A stretch of 64,000 nt of DNA from the NCBI RefSeq assembly GCF_016773205.1, contig NZ_JAETWB010000002.1:432798-496797 (forward strand), in the 5' to 3' direction. Both the position numbers and the translations under genes were made by a program. Of this stretch, positions 35,826-42,835 are shown in pieces. The DNA is from Belnapia arida (GTDB lineage: Bacteria; Pseudomonadota; Alphaproteobacteria; Acetobacterales; Acetobacteraceae). The notes beneath the pieces are model-generated. The model was given only the letters and a program-made list of their open reading frames with translations. It was not told where the DNA came from and did not search any database. Position 1 is the stretch's first letter. The number at the start of each line of letters is the position of its first letter.

Positions 35826-35890
35826 TGCCGGCGATGCGCTGCGGCTTCAGTAGTGTGCGGAAGTCGTTTGAATACTGATCGAGGTTCGCC

Positions 35891-36097
35891 ATGATTGAGG
35901 AAGGGATGCGCATTGGCCGCTATCTTATTGTCCGTGATGTGGACGGGCGCTTCCACGCGCTTTCAGCCGCCGCTGTGCTGGCGGTGTGCGACGACAGCTG
36001 TGGGGGCAGCATGATGCTGCTGCCAGGCGGTCGCGCCGTTCGCCTCGACCAATCGATCGAGACGGTACTGACCTGGTTGAACCACAGTGGGCCGTAA
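35891..36097 (+). CDS. Small hypothetical protein (68 aa)
   Basis: I do not recognise it. The ATG at 35891 is preceded by GAGG. The product reads RIGRYLIVRDVDGRFHALSAAAVLAVCDDSCGGSMMLLPGGRAVRLDQSIETVLTWL, a compact beta-rich composition like a small regulatory or structural domain. A short segment around VCDDSC carries two Cys. It lies 65 bases after the helicase gene, on the same strand, and could be the end of that operon or independent. Confidence 0.55.
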   Translation: MIEEGMRIGRYLIVRDVDGRFHALSAAAVLAVCDDSCGGSMMLLPGGRAVRLDQSIETVLTWLNHSGP

Positions 36098-36222
36098 CGC
36101 CAACGCCTTTCACCAGATGAGCTTTGGCAGCGGGACGATAGCCAGCCTGTCGCTGTGCCATCACCTCGGACGCAGCCGGTCCTCTCAGAAGGACTGTCGC
36201 CTGACTATGAACCAAGATCGGC

Positions 36223-36645
36223 TTGCCCATGCCCCTCCATCGGCCAAACAGCCCCGACCGAGGGCCGTTGAAGCGACTTTCGGCGATCTTTCCTTGGCTC
36301 CCGCCTCTGGAAATCGGCGTCGGATGGACGGCGCTGGTCTGGGATCTGGCGGAGGATCTTGAGGATCTGGCGGGCCGAAACACGCTCCTACGCGGGCGTG
36401 AGCTTTTCTTTTCCGAGGTGAAGTCGAAGTATGGCGGATTGCGGGTTTCCTATCATGGGACGGTGTGCCGCATGGGCAGCTTCGGCGACGTACATTGCAG
36501 CATCGACGACGTAATCTCGCGCGCGGAAACGCGTGCCTGTCACACCTGCGAACGCTGCGGCCGACCCGGATTGACCGCGTTACATAGCGGATGGCTGTAC
36601 ACGTTGTGCCTAGACCACCATGAAACGCAGGCCGAGCGCCATTGA
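36223..36645 (+). CDS. Hypothetical protein with C-terminal Cys-pair domain (140 aa)
   Basis: Conserved elements visible are a WxxLxxDLAEDLEDLA helix, EVKSKYGGLRVSYHG (a beta strand pair), and HTCERCGRPGLTALHSGWLYTLCLDHH, a CxxC...CxxH zinc-ribbon-like end. Proteins with the order EKFGGLRFY...CExCGxPG...LCxxH are common, uncharacterised phage- and island-associated proteins. The start at 36223 is tentative. The terminal CxxC cluster suggests nucleic-acid contact. Downstream, at 36723, lies one arm of the inverted repeat that flanks the IS insertion. Confidence 0.6.
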   Translation: MPMPLHRPNSPDRGPLKRLSAIFPWLPPLEIGVGWTALVWDLAEDLEDLAGRNTLLRGRELFFSEVKSKYGGLRVSYHGTVCRMGSFGDVHCSIDDVISRAETRACHTCERCGRPGLTALHSGWLYTLCLDHHETQAERH

Positions 36646-36869
36646 GAAACCCTGATCTTGTCCTGCTGCTCCCACCGCCCGTGTGACCGACTGGCATTGA
36701 CCGGAAGGAAGCCGAAAATCTGTTTCAGTTACCGGTGGAAAAGGCTAAGAGGCGGTTTCCACAACTACCCAAAGTTGCGTCAGCTTGAGCGCACCCAAAA
36801 CCATACTGACGGTATCAAGGTATCGAACTCCGCTGTGTTTCCTTGAGACGCGACCCAAAGTGGGCGCAT

Positions 36870-37595
36870 CTAGCCCCTGGCAGAGCCGAGCAACTGCTCG
36901 AACTGGCGGCGCACAGCGCCGTAACATTCGCAGGCCGCTGCTTCGAGCCCTGCACGGTCAGTGACCGTTATGTGGCCTTGGCCGTAGCGAATGAGCCCGG
37001 CTTGCTGGAACAGCCGTGCCGCCACGGTGACGCCGGGGCGGTGGACACACAGCATCATTGCCAGGAACTCTTGGGTCATCGGGAACTCGTCGTCTCCCGC
37101 TCGGTCGTGCGCCATCAAGAGCCAACGGGCTAAGCGCTGGTCCAGGGCGTGGTGGCCGTTGCAGGCCGCGGTCTGGGTGACCTGCTGCTGGAAAGCCAGG
37201 GCGTAGCGGAGCAGGAGTGTCCGCAAGGTCGAGCTCTGCTCCAAAGCCTGACGGAAGGCGCCCGCACCCAGCCGCAGCATGGTCCCGGGGGCCTGGATCA
37301 TGGCCTCGACGGCGCTGCTGTCGCTGCCGAGCAGGAGGGGCAGGCCGACCATGCCTTCGGAACCGATGAGGCCGACCTCGGCCGATCGGCCATCGGCAAG
37401 CACGGCCAGCATTGAGGACCAGCCCGTTTCGGGAAAGTACACCGCCGTGATCGGCTGGTCCGGCGCCAGTAGGATTCGACGCTGCTCCGTTTCGACCGAC
37501 TCAAGCTGCGGCCAAAGCCGCGCGAGATCCTCGGCGGGCAGGGCCGCGAGCAAGCGGTTGCGGGGCGTCAGAACAGGAGATTGCGAATCGGCCAA
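36870..37595 (-). CDS. CRP/FNR-family transcriptional regulator (241 aa)
   Basis: The start is most likely the TTG at 37595, five bases after AGGAG. The cyclic-nucleotide-binding-type barrel (LWPQLESVETEQRRILLAPDQPITAVYFPETGWSSML, then LIGSEGMVGLPLLLGSDSS) and a long helix (LRYALAFQQQVTQTAACNGHHALDQRLARWLLMAHD) precede an HTH (MTQEFLAMMLCVHRPGVTVAARLFQQAGLIRYGQG). No FNR-type Cys cluster at the N-terminus. Divergent, 270 bases from an HWE kinase, and within the IS5-type element. Regulators of this subtype abound in Methylobacterium and Roseomonas; the signal is unknown. Confidence 0.87.
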   Translation of the reverse strand: MADSQSPVLTPRNRLLAALPAEDLARLWPQLESVETEQRRILLAPDQPITAVYFPETGWSSMLAVLADGRSAEVGLIGSEGMVGLPLLLGSDSSAVEAMIQAPGTMLRLGAGAFRQALEQSSTLRTLLLRYALAFQQQVTQTAACNGHHALDQRLARWLLMAHDRAGDDEFPMTQEFLAMMLCVHRPGVTVAARLFQQAGLIRYGQGHITVTDRAGLEAAACECYGAVRRQFEQLLGSARG

Positions 37596-37865
37596 GGGTG
37601 CTCCTGGGCGACAGGTGTCGGCGGGAGCACACACATCTCTCGGCCACCCGCGCCGGAGGTCTCGGCGGGCGATGACCAGGACATGGTGACGCCTGAGCGG
37701 GGGAACAACCGGTCAGGCGCGTATTCGGCACACGCGGTGTGAGCTCAGTCGATGTCGCACCCCCGCCGTGAACGGCCGGGTCGCACCATCATTTGTTTCT
37801 ACCGCGTTGTATGAAAGCCGACAGCGCCCATCGGCCACCTCGGGCAGAAGCTCCGCTTCGGTGAA

Positions 37866-39023
37866 GTGGCGAAGCGGGTGAGTATGTCATCGGAGGAGTT
37901 GGGTAATCTCGGGCGAGTTGACGGCGAGACGGTTACTCCGGGGCGCTCCGAGCCGTCACCGACGTTTCTGCCGGATGGCGTGGGAGGGAGTTCCGCATCC
38001 TTGGAGGCGGAACAACGCATCGCGGAACTTGAGGCGGAGAACCGGGCGCTCAAGGCGGAGGCGGAGCGGTTGCGGCACTTGCTCGACAGCGCTGCGGACT
38101 ACGCGATCGTCACGCTCGACCTCGAAGGGCGGATCACCGGCTGGAACGAGGGTGCCCACGCCATCCTGGGCTACGGGCATGGCGAGATCCTCGGCCGCTC
38201 GGGCGAGGTGTTCTTCCCCGCCGAGGACCGCGCCCAGGGCGTGTTCGTGAAGGAGTTGTGCCGTGCCGTAGAGGAAGGCCGCGCGCCCAACGAGCGCTGG
38301 CACATTCGGCGCGACGGCAGCCGCTTCTGGGCCAGCGGGCTGATGATGCCGTTGCTGAACGCGGACGGTAAGCCCGAGGGGTTCCTGAATGTGTTCCGCG
38401 ACAGCACCGCGGTCCGGGCCGAAGAGGAGCGCCGGGCACTGTTGCTGGCCGAAATGGGCCACCGGATGAAGAACGTCCTGGCCACGGTGCAGGCGGTCGC
38501 GGCCCAGACTTTGCGCCAGACCGGAGTGCCCGCGGCGGTGCAGGAGACACTCCTCCAACGGCTGGTGGCCTTGGCGGGCTCGCACGACCTGCTGACCCGC
38601 GGTGGTTGGGAGAGTGCACCCCTGACCGACGTCATACAGCGCAGCCTGTCGCCCTACGCTGGGTCGGGCCGCGTGACGTCGGACGGCCCGCCGGTGCGGC
38701 TGGCGGCAGACACCGTAGAGGTCCTCAACCTGGCCTTCCACGAACTGGCTACCAACGCGGCCAAGTACGGTGCGCTGTCCGTGCCGGAGGGCCGGGTTGA
38801 GGTGTCCTGGGCCTTGCGGCGGACCGGCAAGGGCACACGGCTGGTGGAGATTGACTGGCGCGAGCGCGAGGGCCCGCCCGTCACGCCACCCAAACGGCGG
38901 GGCTTCGGCTCGCGGCTGCTGGAGCGCGGGCTGGCGCAGAGAGTTGGCGGCACGGTCAAGCTCGACTTCCGCCCCGAGGGCCTGGAGTGCCGCATCTGCC
39001 TGCCGGTGGCGGCCGGCGAATAA
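37866..39023 (+). CDS. PAS-HWE sensor histidine kinase (385 aa)
   Basis: Cytoplasmic kinase with no membrane span. A short coiled coil (44-75, LEAEQRIAELEAENRALKAEAERL) is followed by a PAS domain (72-185, DYAIVTLDLEGRITGWNEGAHAILGY) and the HWE kinase core with phospho-acceptor His199 in EMGHRMKNVLATVQAV, the His-Glu box FHELATNAAKYGALS, and the Trp-Glu motif in IDWREREGPPV. All key residues are present. The start may be 37866 or the ATG at 37884. The PAS type is of the blue-light/redox-sensor lineage but lacks the NCRFLQ flavin-binding motif of LOV domains. Located inside the IS5-type element next to a divergent CRP-like gene; no response regulator is nearby. Confidence 0.9.
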   Translation: MAKRVSMSSEELGNLGRVDGETVTPGRSEPSPTFLPDGVGGSSASLEAEQRIAELEAENRALKAEAERLRHLLDSAADYAIVTLDLEGRITGWNEGAHAILGYGHGEILGRSGEVFFPAEDRAQGVFVKELCRAVEEGRAPNERWHIRRDGSRFWASGLMMPLLNADGKPEGFLNVFRDSTAVRAEEERRALLLAEMGHRMKNVLATVQAVAAQTLRQTGVPAAVQETLLQRLVALAGSHDLLTRGGWESAPLTDVIQRSLSPYAGSGRVTSDGPPVRLAADTVEVLNLAFHELATNAAKYGALSVPEGRVEVSWALRRTGKGTRLVEIDWREREGPPVTPPKRRGFGSRLLERGLAQRVGGTVKLDFRPEGLECRICLPVAAGE

Positions 39024-39106
39024 GGCGGGGCGCGACAGAGCGATCGGGCCGACGTGATGGGTCAGGGAGCACCCCGCAGTTCACGGCCGGCTCGGGCTCG
39101 GATTGA

Positions 39107-39946
39107 GTGCGGGCGTTGCGGAAACCCTGCACGGCCATCCGGAGCTATGGCATCCCATATCTGGAGTTCCAGCCAGGGACAGCCGCATTGAATTTTAGGC
39201 TCTTGCACCTCGTCGCCACGGTGATCGATGCGTGTGATCGGCAGCCGAGCCGCAGCCCCGGCCACCCGCCCACCGCGACTATTCGAGTCGTAGCCACCCT
39301 GCGTCGCTTTCTGCGTGAGGGCACGCCCTGGCGCAGCTTGATTGCCTCCGAGGAGGCGGCCAGTGGCTCGACGCTGCGGCGTTGCTTGGCCCGCTGGTCG
39401 ACAACAGGCCTACTGGCCAAAGTGCACGCCCTGTTGGTCGGCATGCTGCGCGGCCACCCCGACCTGATCCTCGACACCTGCTCGGTGCGGGCCAAGCGTG
39501 GTGGTGACCTTACCGGCCCGAACCCGACGGACCGGGCCAAGCGGGGCACCAAATACCACCTCGCGGTAGACGGGGACGGCGTGCCCGTGGCCTGCTCCGC
39601 CACTGCGGCCAACGTCAACGACACGCTCGTCTTTGAACGCCTGTTCCTGACGGCCTTCGCGGTCATGGCCCGCATCCGCTCCGTGTTCGCGGATAAGGGC
39701 TACGACGCCGAGCACCACCGCGATCTCTGCCGCCAGTTCGGCATCGCGCCGCACATCCACAAGCGCGGCCAGTCCCGCGGATCAGGGCTCGGTAAGCGGC
39801 GCTGGCCCGTCGAGCGCAGCAATGCCTGGCTGTTGGAGAACAGACGCCTCGCGCTGCGCTATGACCGCCTCGGTTTCGTCATCCAGTCGCTGCTCCGGGC
39901 CGCCTGCATATTCCTGTTTGCTAGGCGGCTCGCCCGTGAATTCTGA
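39107..39946 (+). CDS. IS5-family DDE transposase (279 aa)
   Basis: Carries the IS5 catalytic triad: Asp in LILDTCSVRAKRGG, Asp in FADKGYDAEHHR and Glu in RRWPVERSNAWLLENRRLALRYDR, with the supporting block RGTKYHLAVDGDGVPVACSATAANVNDTLVFERLF. The N-terminal RVVATLRRFLREGTPWRSLIA is the DUF4096-like DNA-binding part. One uninterrupted frame, so it may still be active. It starts 83 bases after the kinase stop and ends 1 base before the right terminal repeat. No programmed frameshift is needed. Confidence 0.92.
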   Translation: MRALRKPCTAIRSYGIPYLEFQPGTAALNFRLLHLVATVIDACDRQPSRSPGHPPTATIRVVATLRRFLREGTPWRSLIASEEAASGSTLRRCLARWSTTGLLAKVHALLVGMLRGHPDLILDTCSVRAKRGGDLTGPNPTDRAKRGTKYHLAVDGDGVPVACSATAANVNDTLVFERLFLTAFAVMARIRSVFADKGYDAEHHRDLCRQFGIAPHIHKRGQSRGSGLGKRRWPVERSNAWLLENRRLALRYDRLGFVIQSLLRAACIFLFARRLAREF

Positions 39947-39957
39947 AAACCGCCTCT

Positions 39958-40349
39958 AAGTAACTGAAAAAACTGCGTTTTTCCCGCAAATCCCCAGGTC
40001 TGGGAAAAAGCAGGAAAAATCTCATTACATCAGTGGGTTAGACTTTCTGCGAGCCCAAAGGGGAGAACGAGGCGCGCAAAACCGACGTTGAGGCGCTGCG
40101 CACGCTGATCGACCAGCTACGGACTTTCAGCCGCTTCGGCCTGACCGGAGCGCCATGGTGTTTGGGGTTCCACGAGCGCGACGGCAGCGCACTGACCCGT
40201 ACAAGAAGCCAGCTTCCCAATTGCCCGGGCGGAGCCGCGATCTTTCCCAAGCCAACCGACCAACGCGACGCCGAATGCCGGCACCTTCGGCATCATCAAC
40301 AGAGGCAAAACGCTCTTTCGGCAGGCTCCAGGCTTTTCTGGGGGCTATC
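39958..40349. other. 392-base region right of the IS element
   Basis: It holds the TAA duplication, one arm of the split inverted repeat, and an A/T-rich stretch to about 40045 with two runs of GGAAAAA. From 40042 an open frame without a start codon reads PKGENEARKTDVEALRTLIDQLRTF, which looks like a decayed coding fragment. No complete gene can be supported. Confidence 0.45.
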
Positions 40350-40799
40350 ATGCCACGGTTGACGGTTGAGGAAGAGGAAGCAGAGGTCCGGGAGTTGGGC
40401 CACGAGGCTGTCAGAGCTCTTCGCCCCACCCAACGGTGGGAAAATTGGACGATGCTCGGGGCCGCCTTGGTTGCAGCCGCCGTTGCGGTTATAAACTGGT
40501 CCGGCGTCTGGGCTGCTGCTGCGGTTGTTATATCGCTCTTGCATCAGCTTCAAAATTTACTGCACCGAACTCAAGTTGCAACGAGCTTCATGTCGTCACT
40601 TCGTGAAAATGAATACAGGCGGGTGATGAACGACATTACAGTGCTCACCAAGCAGAGTGAAACCACGTTTGCCGAGATGCGGGGGCTTCGTCACAGCCTC
40701 ACCGCCGCAGGTTTGATTTCGGACGAAGCCGAGTACATCCGCCGGCTGAAAAATCTTACGGCTCGTCTCCAGGGGTCCCGAAGCGAGCCCAACACCTGA
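40350..40799 (+). CDS. Two-span membrane protein with acidic N-terminus (149 aa)
   Basis: Starts MPRLTVEEEEAEVRELGHEAVRAL, a charged helix, followed by a hydrophobic hairpin (NWTMLGAALVAAAVAVINWSGVWAAAAVVISLLHQL) of two spans with a W-containing turn, and a basic cytoplasmic helical tail (RVMNDITVLTKQSETTFAEMRGL...EYIRRLKNLTARLQG). No domain is recognised. It is followed after 8 bases by a 52-aa membrane ORF. The pattern (charged helix, hairpin, amphipathic tail) resembles effector-type small membrane proteins of defence islands, but this is inference only. Confidence 0.6.
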   Translation: MPRLTVEEEEAEVRELGHEAVRALRPTQRWENWTMLGAALVAAAVAVINWSGVWAAAAVVISLLHQLQNLLHRTQVATSFMSSLRENEYRRVMNDITVLTKQSETTFAEMRGLRHSLTAAGLISDEAEYIRRLKNLTARLQGSRSEPNT

Positions 40800-40807
40800 G
40801 GTAACCC

Positions 40808-40966
40808 ATGAACGCGGCGATCCCTTTTCTTTGGGCGGGCGGTTTATTTGGCATCGCCTTCGGCGCGGTCGGACTTGTTTATTACTTTGTGGCTTTCATC
40901 CGGATCGTATGGCAACGGCATCTCGCAGCCTCATGCTCCAGCGGCCGGCCACAGCTCAATGACTGA
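40808..40966 (+). CDS. Small single-span membrane protein (52 aa)
   Basis: GAGG precedes the ATG at 40808, eight bases after the previous stop. The product reads MNAAIPFLWAGGLFGIAF, then GAVGLVYYFVAFIRIVWQRHL, a hydrophobic stretch long enough for one or two spans, and a short polar tail with a Cys-Ser-Ser-Gly. It overlaps the start of the ribbon-helix-helix gene by 8 bases (ATG at 40959 within its last codons). Context and ribosome site support translation; the function is unknown. Confidence 0.5.
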   Translation: MNAAIPFLWAGGLFGIAFGAVGLVYYFVAFIRIVWQRHLAASCSSGRPQLND

Positions 40967-41210
40967 CACCAACGTGGTGTCCGTGACGGTCTGCATGTCG
41001 GTCGAGAGATGTGACGCCCTGGACGCGTTGGCTCGAGTGTTGGGCTGTGACCGCAGCTATCTTGTGACCGAAGCACTTGCTCAGTTCATCGGAGCCTACG
41101 AGGGGTGGACGGCCCATCTAAAAGAGGGGCTGCGCCAGGCCGATGCCGGCGAGATCGCCAACGCCCATGACGTTGCTGCTGCTTTTGCACCTCGGGCCTG
41201 GAAAGGATGA
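40959..41210 (+). CDS. Ribbon-helix-helix protein (CopG/ParD-like), orphan
   Basis: An 83-aa protein with a beta strand VVSVTVCMSVERCDALDALARVLGCDRSYLVTEAL that matches ParD/CopG antitoxin folds, and a C-terminal acidic helix (GWTAHLKEGLRQADAGEIANAHDVAAAF) as in ParD2. A ParE-type toxin is expected directly after it. The next frame (41207-41281) encodes only 24 residues without ParE features, so the partner is missing or has been lost. It may act alone as a repressor. Confidence 0.72.
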   Translation: MTDTNVVSVTVCMSVERCDALDALARVLGCDRSYLVTEALAQFIGAYEGWTAHLKEGLRQADAGEIANAHDVAAAFAPRAWKG

Positions 41211-41413
41211 CCTCCTTAGAGTTCACCCGACTGTGCGGCCGCAGGATCCATCGGGAAGGAGATGTCGCCTTCCCCAACTGAAACGGGCGCCGCGGCCGCC
41301 CTTCTCCCTGCCGACCTGAGCCAGCATGCCGTCTGGCGTAGGTTGCCGCCCTACTTGCATGAGCGCCGTAAGGCGATACTCGGAGCTAATCGGAGCCAAA
41401 GCCCCCGATCCAG

Positions 41414-42835
41414 TCACCAAGCCGGCAGCTTGGGGGTCCTGGAACATACGACCAGCTTCCTTGCACCGCGCGTCATAGCGACGTAGAGGTGAGCCGGGTT
41501 CATCCCGTGCGCGTCAAGAATAACTGCCACCTCAGCTTCCAGACCCTTCAATAAAAGCGTACTGCCGACAGCCCGTCCAGGTAGGGGACGACCGAGCAGC
41601 CGGTTCTCTTCTCGCATTTTGATAGCCATCGCTAAGAAGGAAGCCTGCTCGTCATCAGGGCATGCCTCTAGGGCCTTCAGGCAGCTCCTGAATACGGTCG
41701 GCCGATGCACGCGAACTCCGGTTTGCGCGTTCAGCGCCGAGAGGAACCCGAGCGCGCCGCGGTGGGTCGGTGCCGCGGCGAACCGCAACGCGGCGGCCTC
41801 GGCATCCGAGGGAGGAGCCGTCGAAGTGCCGGCCAGGTGTTCCCGGACGCGCTCCAACGTCTCCGTCCCGCCCAGGTTGGCCATCACGCTCTCCGCAAAC
41901 TCGATGATGCGGTCGAGAGCGTCGCTCTCCGTCACGCGGAAGGCACGGGCGAAAGAGACGAGGTCGCCCAGGTCCACACTCTCGATCGCTACGGCGTCGG
42001 GGGTGTTCCGGGCGAAACGGCGTTGCCGATCAGGCTTTTTGCTCTCCGCCATGATCAGAACACCACCATCCTTCGACAGGGCAGGCGTTCGGCAGGCCTC
42101 GAGTTTGATAGCCTCGTCGGAAATGCCGTCCAGGGGCAGCCAGACGACGTTTGCCGGCGCCGACGACAGGTCCACGCCCCCGCCTGCCAGGAGCGATCGT
42201 CGCGCGTCGAGCAGCCACTCGCCAAAGCCTTGTTCCCCAGCATTGATCCATCGCCAGGGCGTGGAGAGCTCGCCGGCGGGCGGGAAATGCTCGCGGACGT
42301 CCTTTTCCCAATCGGCGAGACGACCCGCAAAGTTGAAGATCGCTTGGAGGGGGTCGCCGAGAACGCAGGTGCGGAGGGTGTTAGACGCCAGACCGACGAT
42401 GAAGTGCTGGATCTCCGAACAGTCCTGGTACTCATCCACGATGAGGCGGTCGTAGGAGGCCGACAGCACGTCCGAGATGTGCCCGGCCTGGAGCAGTTCG
42501 ACCGCGGCCACGCGTATCGCGTGGTAGTCTGACCTGGGGTTGCCGAGGGCGAGGATGGACGGATCGTGGCCGCTCCGCCCTGGGAACGTCCCGATCAGCC
42601 GCATCGCCCACCCGTCGAGCGTGGCCAAGCGATATGAGGCCCGGGGAACCTGGAACCGATCCAGCCGGCCCCGCAATGCGGCGACGCCCGCGTTGGTATG
42701 GGTGAGGACGAGGATCGGCTTTGGGTCGCTGTGCCGCGTCAGGGTTCTGGCGATCAGGTGTGTCTTGCCGCACCCGGCCGGCGCTGAGACCGATCCGCGG
42801 TCGATTGCGAGCAGGTCAATCTCGTCCGGGGTCAC
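41414..42835 (-). CDS. gajB: GajB-like UvrD/Rep helicase of a Gabija system (473 aa)
   Basis: SF1A helicase, partner of GajA in the Gabija anti-phage system. Start is a GTG at 42835 that overlaps the gajA stop (GTGA). Motifs: Walker A SAPAGCGKTHLIA (about 17-29), ILVLTHTNAGVAALRGRL (Ia region), the DEYQD box at 134-138 in LIVDEYQDCSEI, LGDPLQAIFNF (motif III), a central variable region, and the C-terminal HLYVAMTRGARKLVV (motif VI, near 455). The size is close to other GajB proteins (about 490 aa). Open frame upstream of the GTG is shadow of gajA. Confidence 0.88.
   Translation of the reverse strand: MTPDEIDLLAIDRGSVSAPAGCGKTHLIARTLTRHSDPKPILVLTHTNAGVAALRGRLDRFQVPRASYRLATLDGWAMRLIGTFPGRSGHDPSILALGNPRSDYHAIRVAAVELLQAGHISDVLSASYDRLIVDEYQDCSEIQHFIVGLASNTLRTCVLGDPLQAIFNFAGRLADWEKDVREHFPPAGELSTPWRWINAGEQGFGEWLLDARRSLLAGGGVDLSSAPANVVWLPLDGISDEAIKLEACRTPALSKDGGVLIMAESKKPDRQRRFARNTPDAVAIESVDLGDLVSFARAFRVTESDALDRIIEFAESVMANLGGTETLERVREHLAGTSTAPPSDAEAAALRFAAAPTHRGALGFLSALNAQTGVRVHRPTVFRSCLKALEACPDDEQASFLAMAIKMREENRLLGRPLPGRAVGSTLLLKGLEAEVAVILDAHGMNPAHLYVAMTRGARKLVVCSRTPKLPAW

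Larger units (their letters stand above)
27482..36732. mobile_element. Putative recombinase-trio element with RecD2-like helicase
   Basis: A hairpin-rich noncoding segment is followed by an operon of three dissimilar tyrosine recombinases, two small helical proteins and a RecD2-like helicase, with overlapping or nearly touching junctions, then two small genes and one arm of a 10-bp inverted repeat at 36723. Base composition is lower in G+C than the core. Known relatives in architecture: Tn554-type TnpA-TnpB-TnpC and other multi-recombinase elements. The exact ends are inference; I found no matching terminal repeats. Confidence 0.5.
36749..39957. mobile_element. IS5-family (IS1031-like) element with passenger genes, 3209 bp
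   Basis: Terminal inverted repeats begin GAGGCGGTTT at both ends (36749-36758; complement at 39948-39957) and extend imperfectly to 15 bases. Both ends are flanked by TAA (36746-36748 and 39958-39960), a 3-base TNA duplication characteristic of IS1031-type IS5 elements. The transposase gene stops at 39946, right at the right repeat. Between the left repeat and the transposase lie a CRP-like regulator gene and an HWE kinase gene. No second copy of the left repeat exists beside the transposase, so the passengers appear to be inside the element. Confidence 0.75.
36723..39969. repeat. 10-bp inverted repeat split by the IS element
   Basis: TTTCAGTTAC at 36723-36732 and its exact complement GTAACTGAAA at 39960-39969 bracket the IS insertion. 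Removing the IS and one TAA duplication would place the arms 16 bases apart around CGGTGGAAAAGGC plus TAA. The rejoined site is a clean dyad, so the IS landed inside a structured sequence. A terminator is unlikely because an A-run, not a T-run, follows. Confidence 0.65.

Noticed and set aside
36723..36748. Transcription terminator at the split inverted repeat
   Set aside because: The stem would be interrupted by the IS and is followed by A-runs and not T-runs on the coding strand of the neighbouring genes.
41207..41281. A ParE-type toxin after the ribbon-helix-helix gene
   Set aside because: Only 24 codons are open in the relevant frame and the residues do not resemble ParE or RelE.
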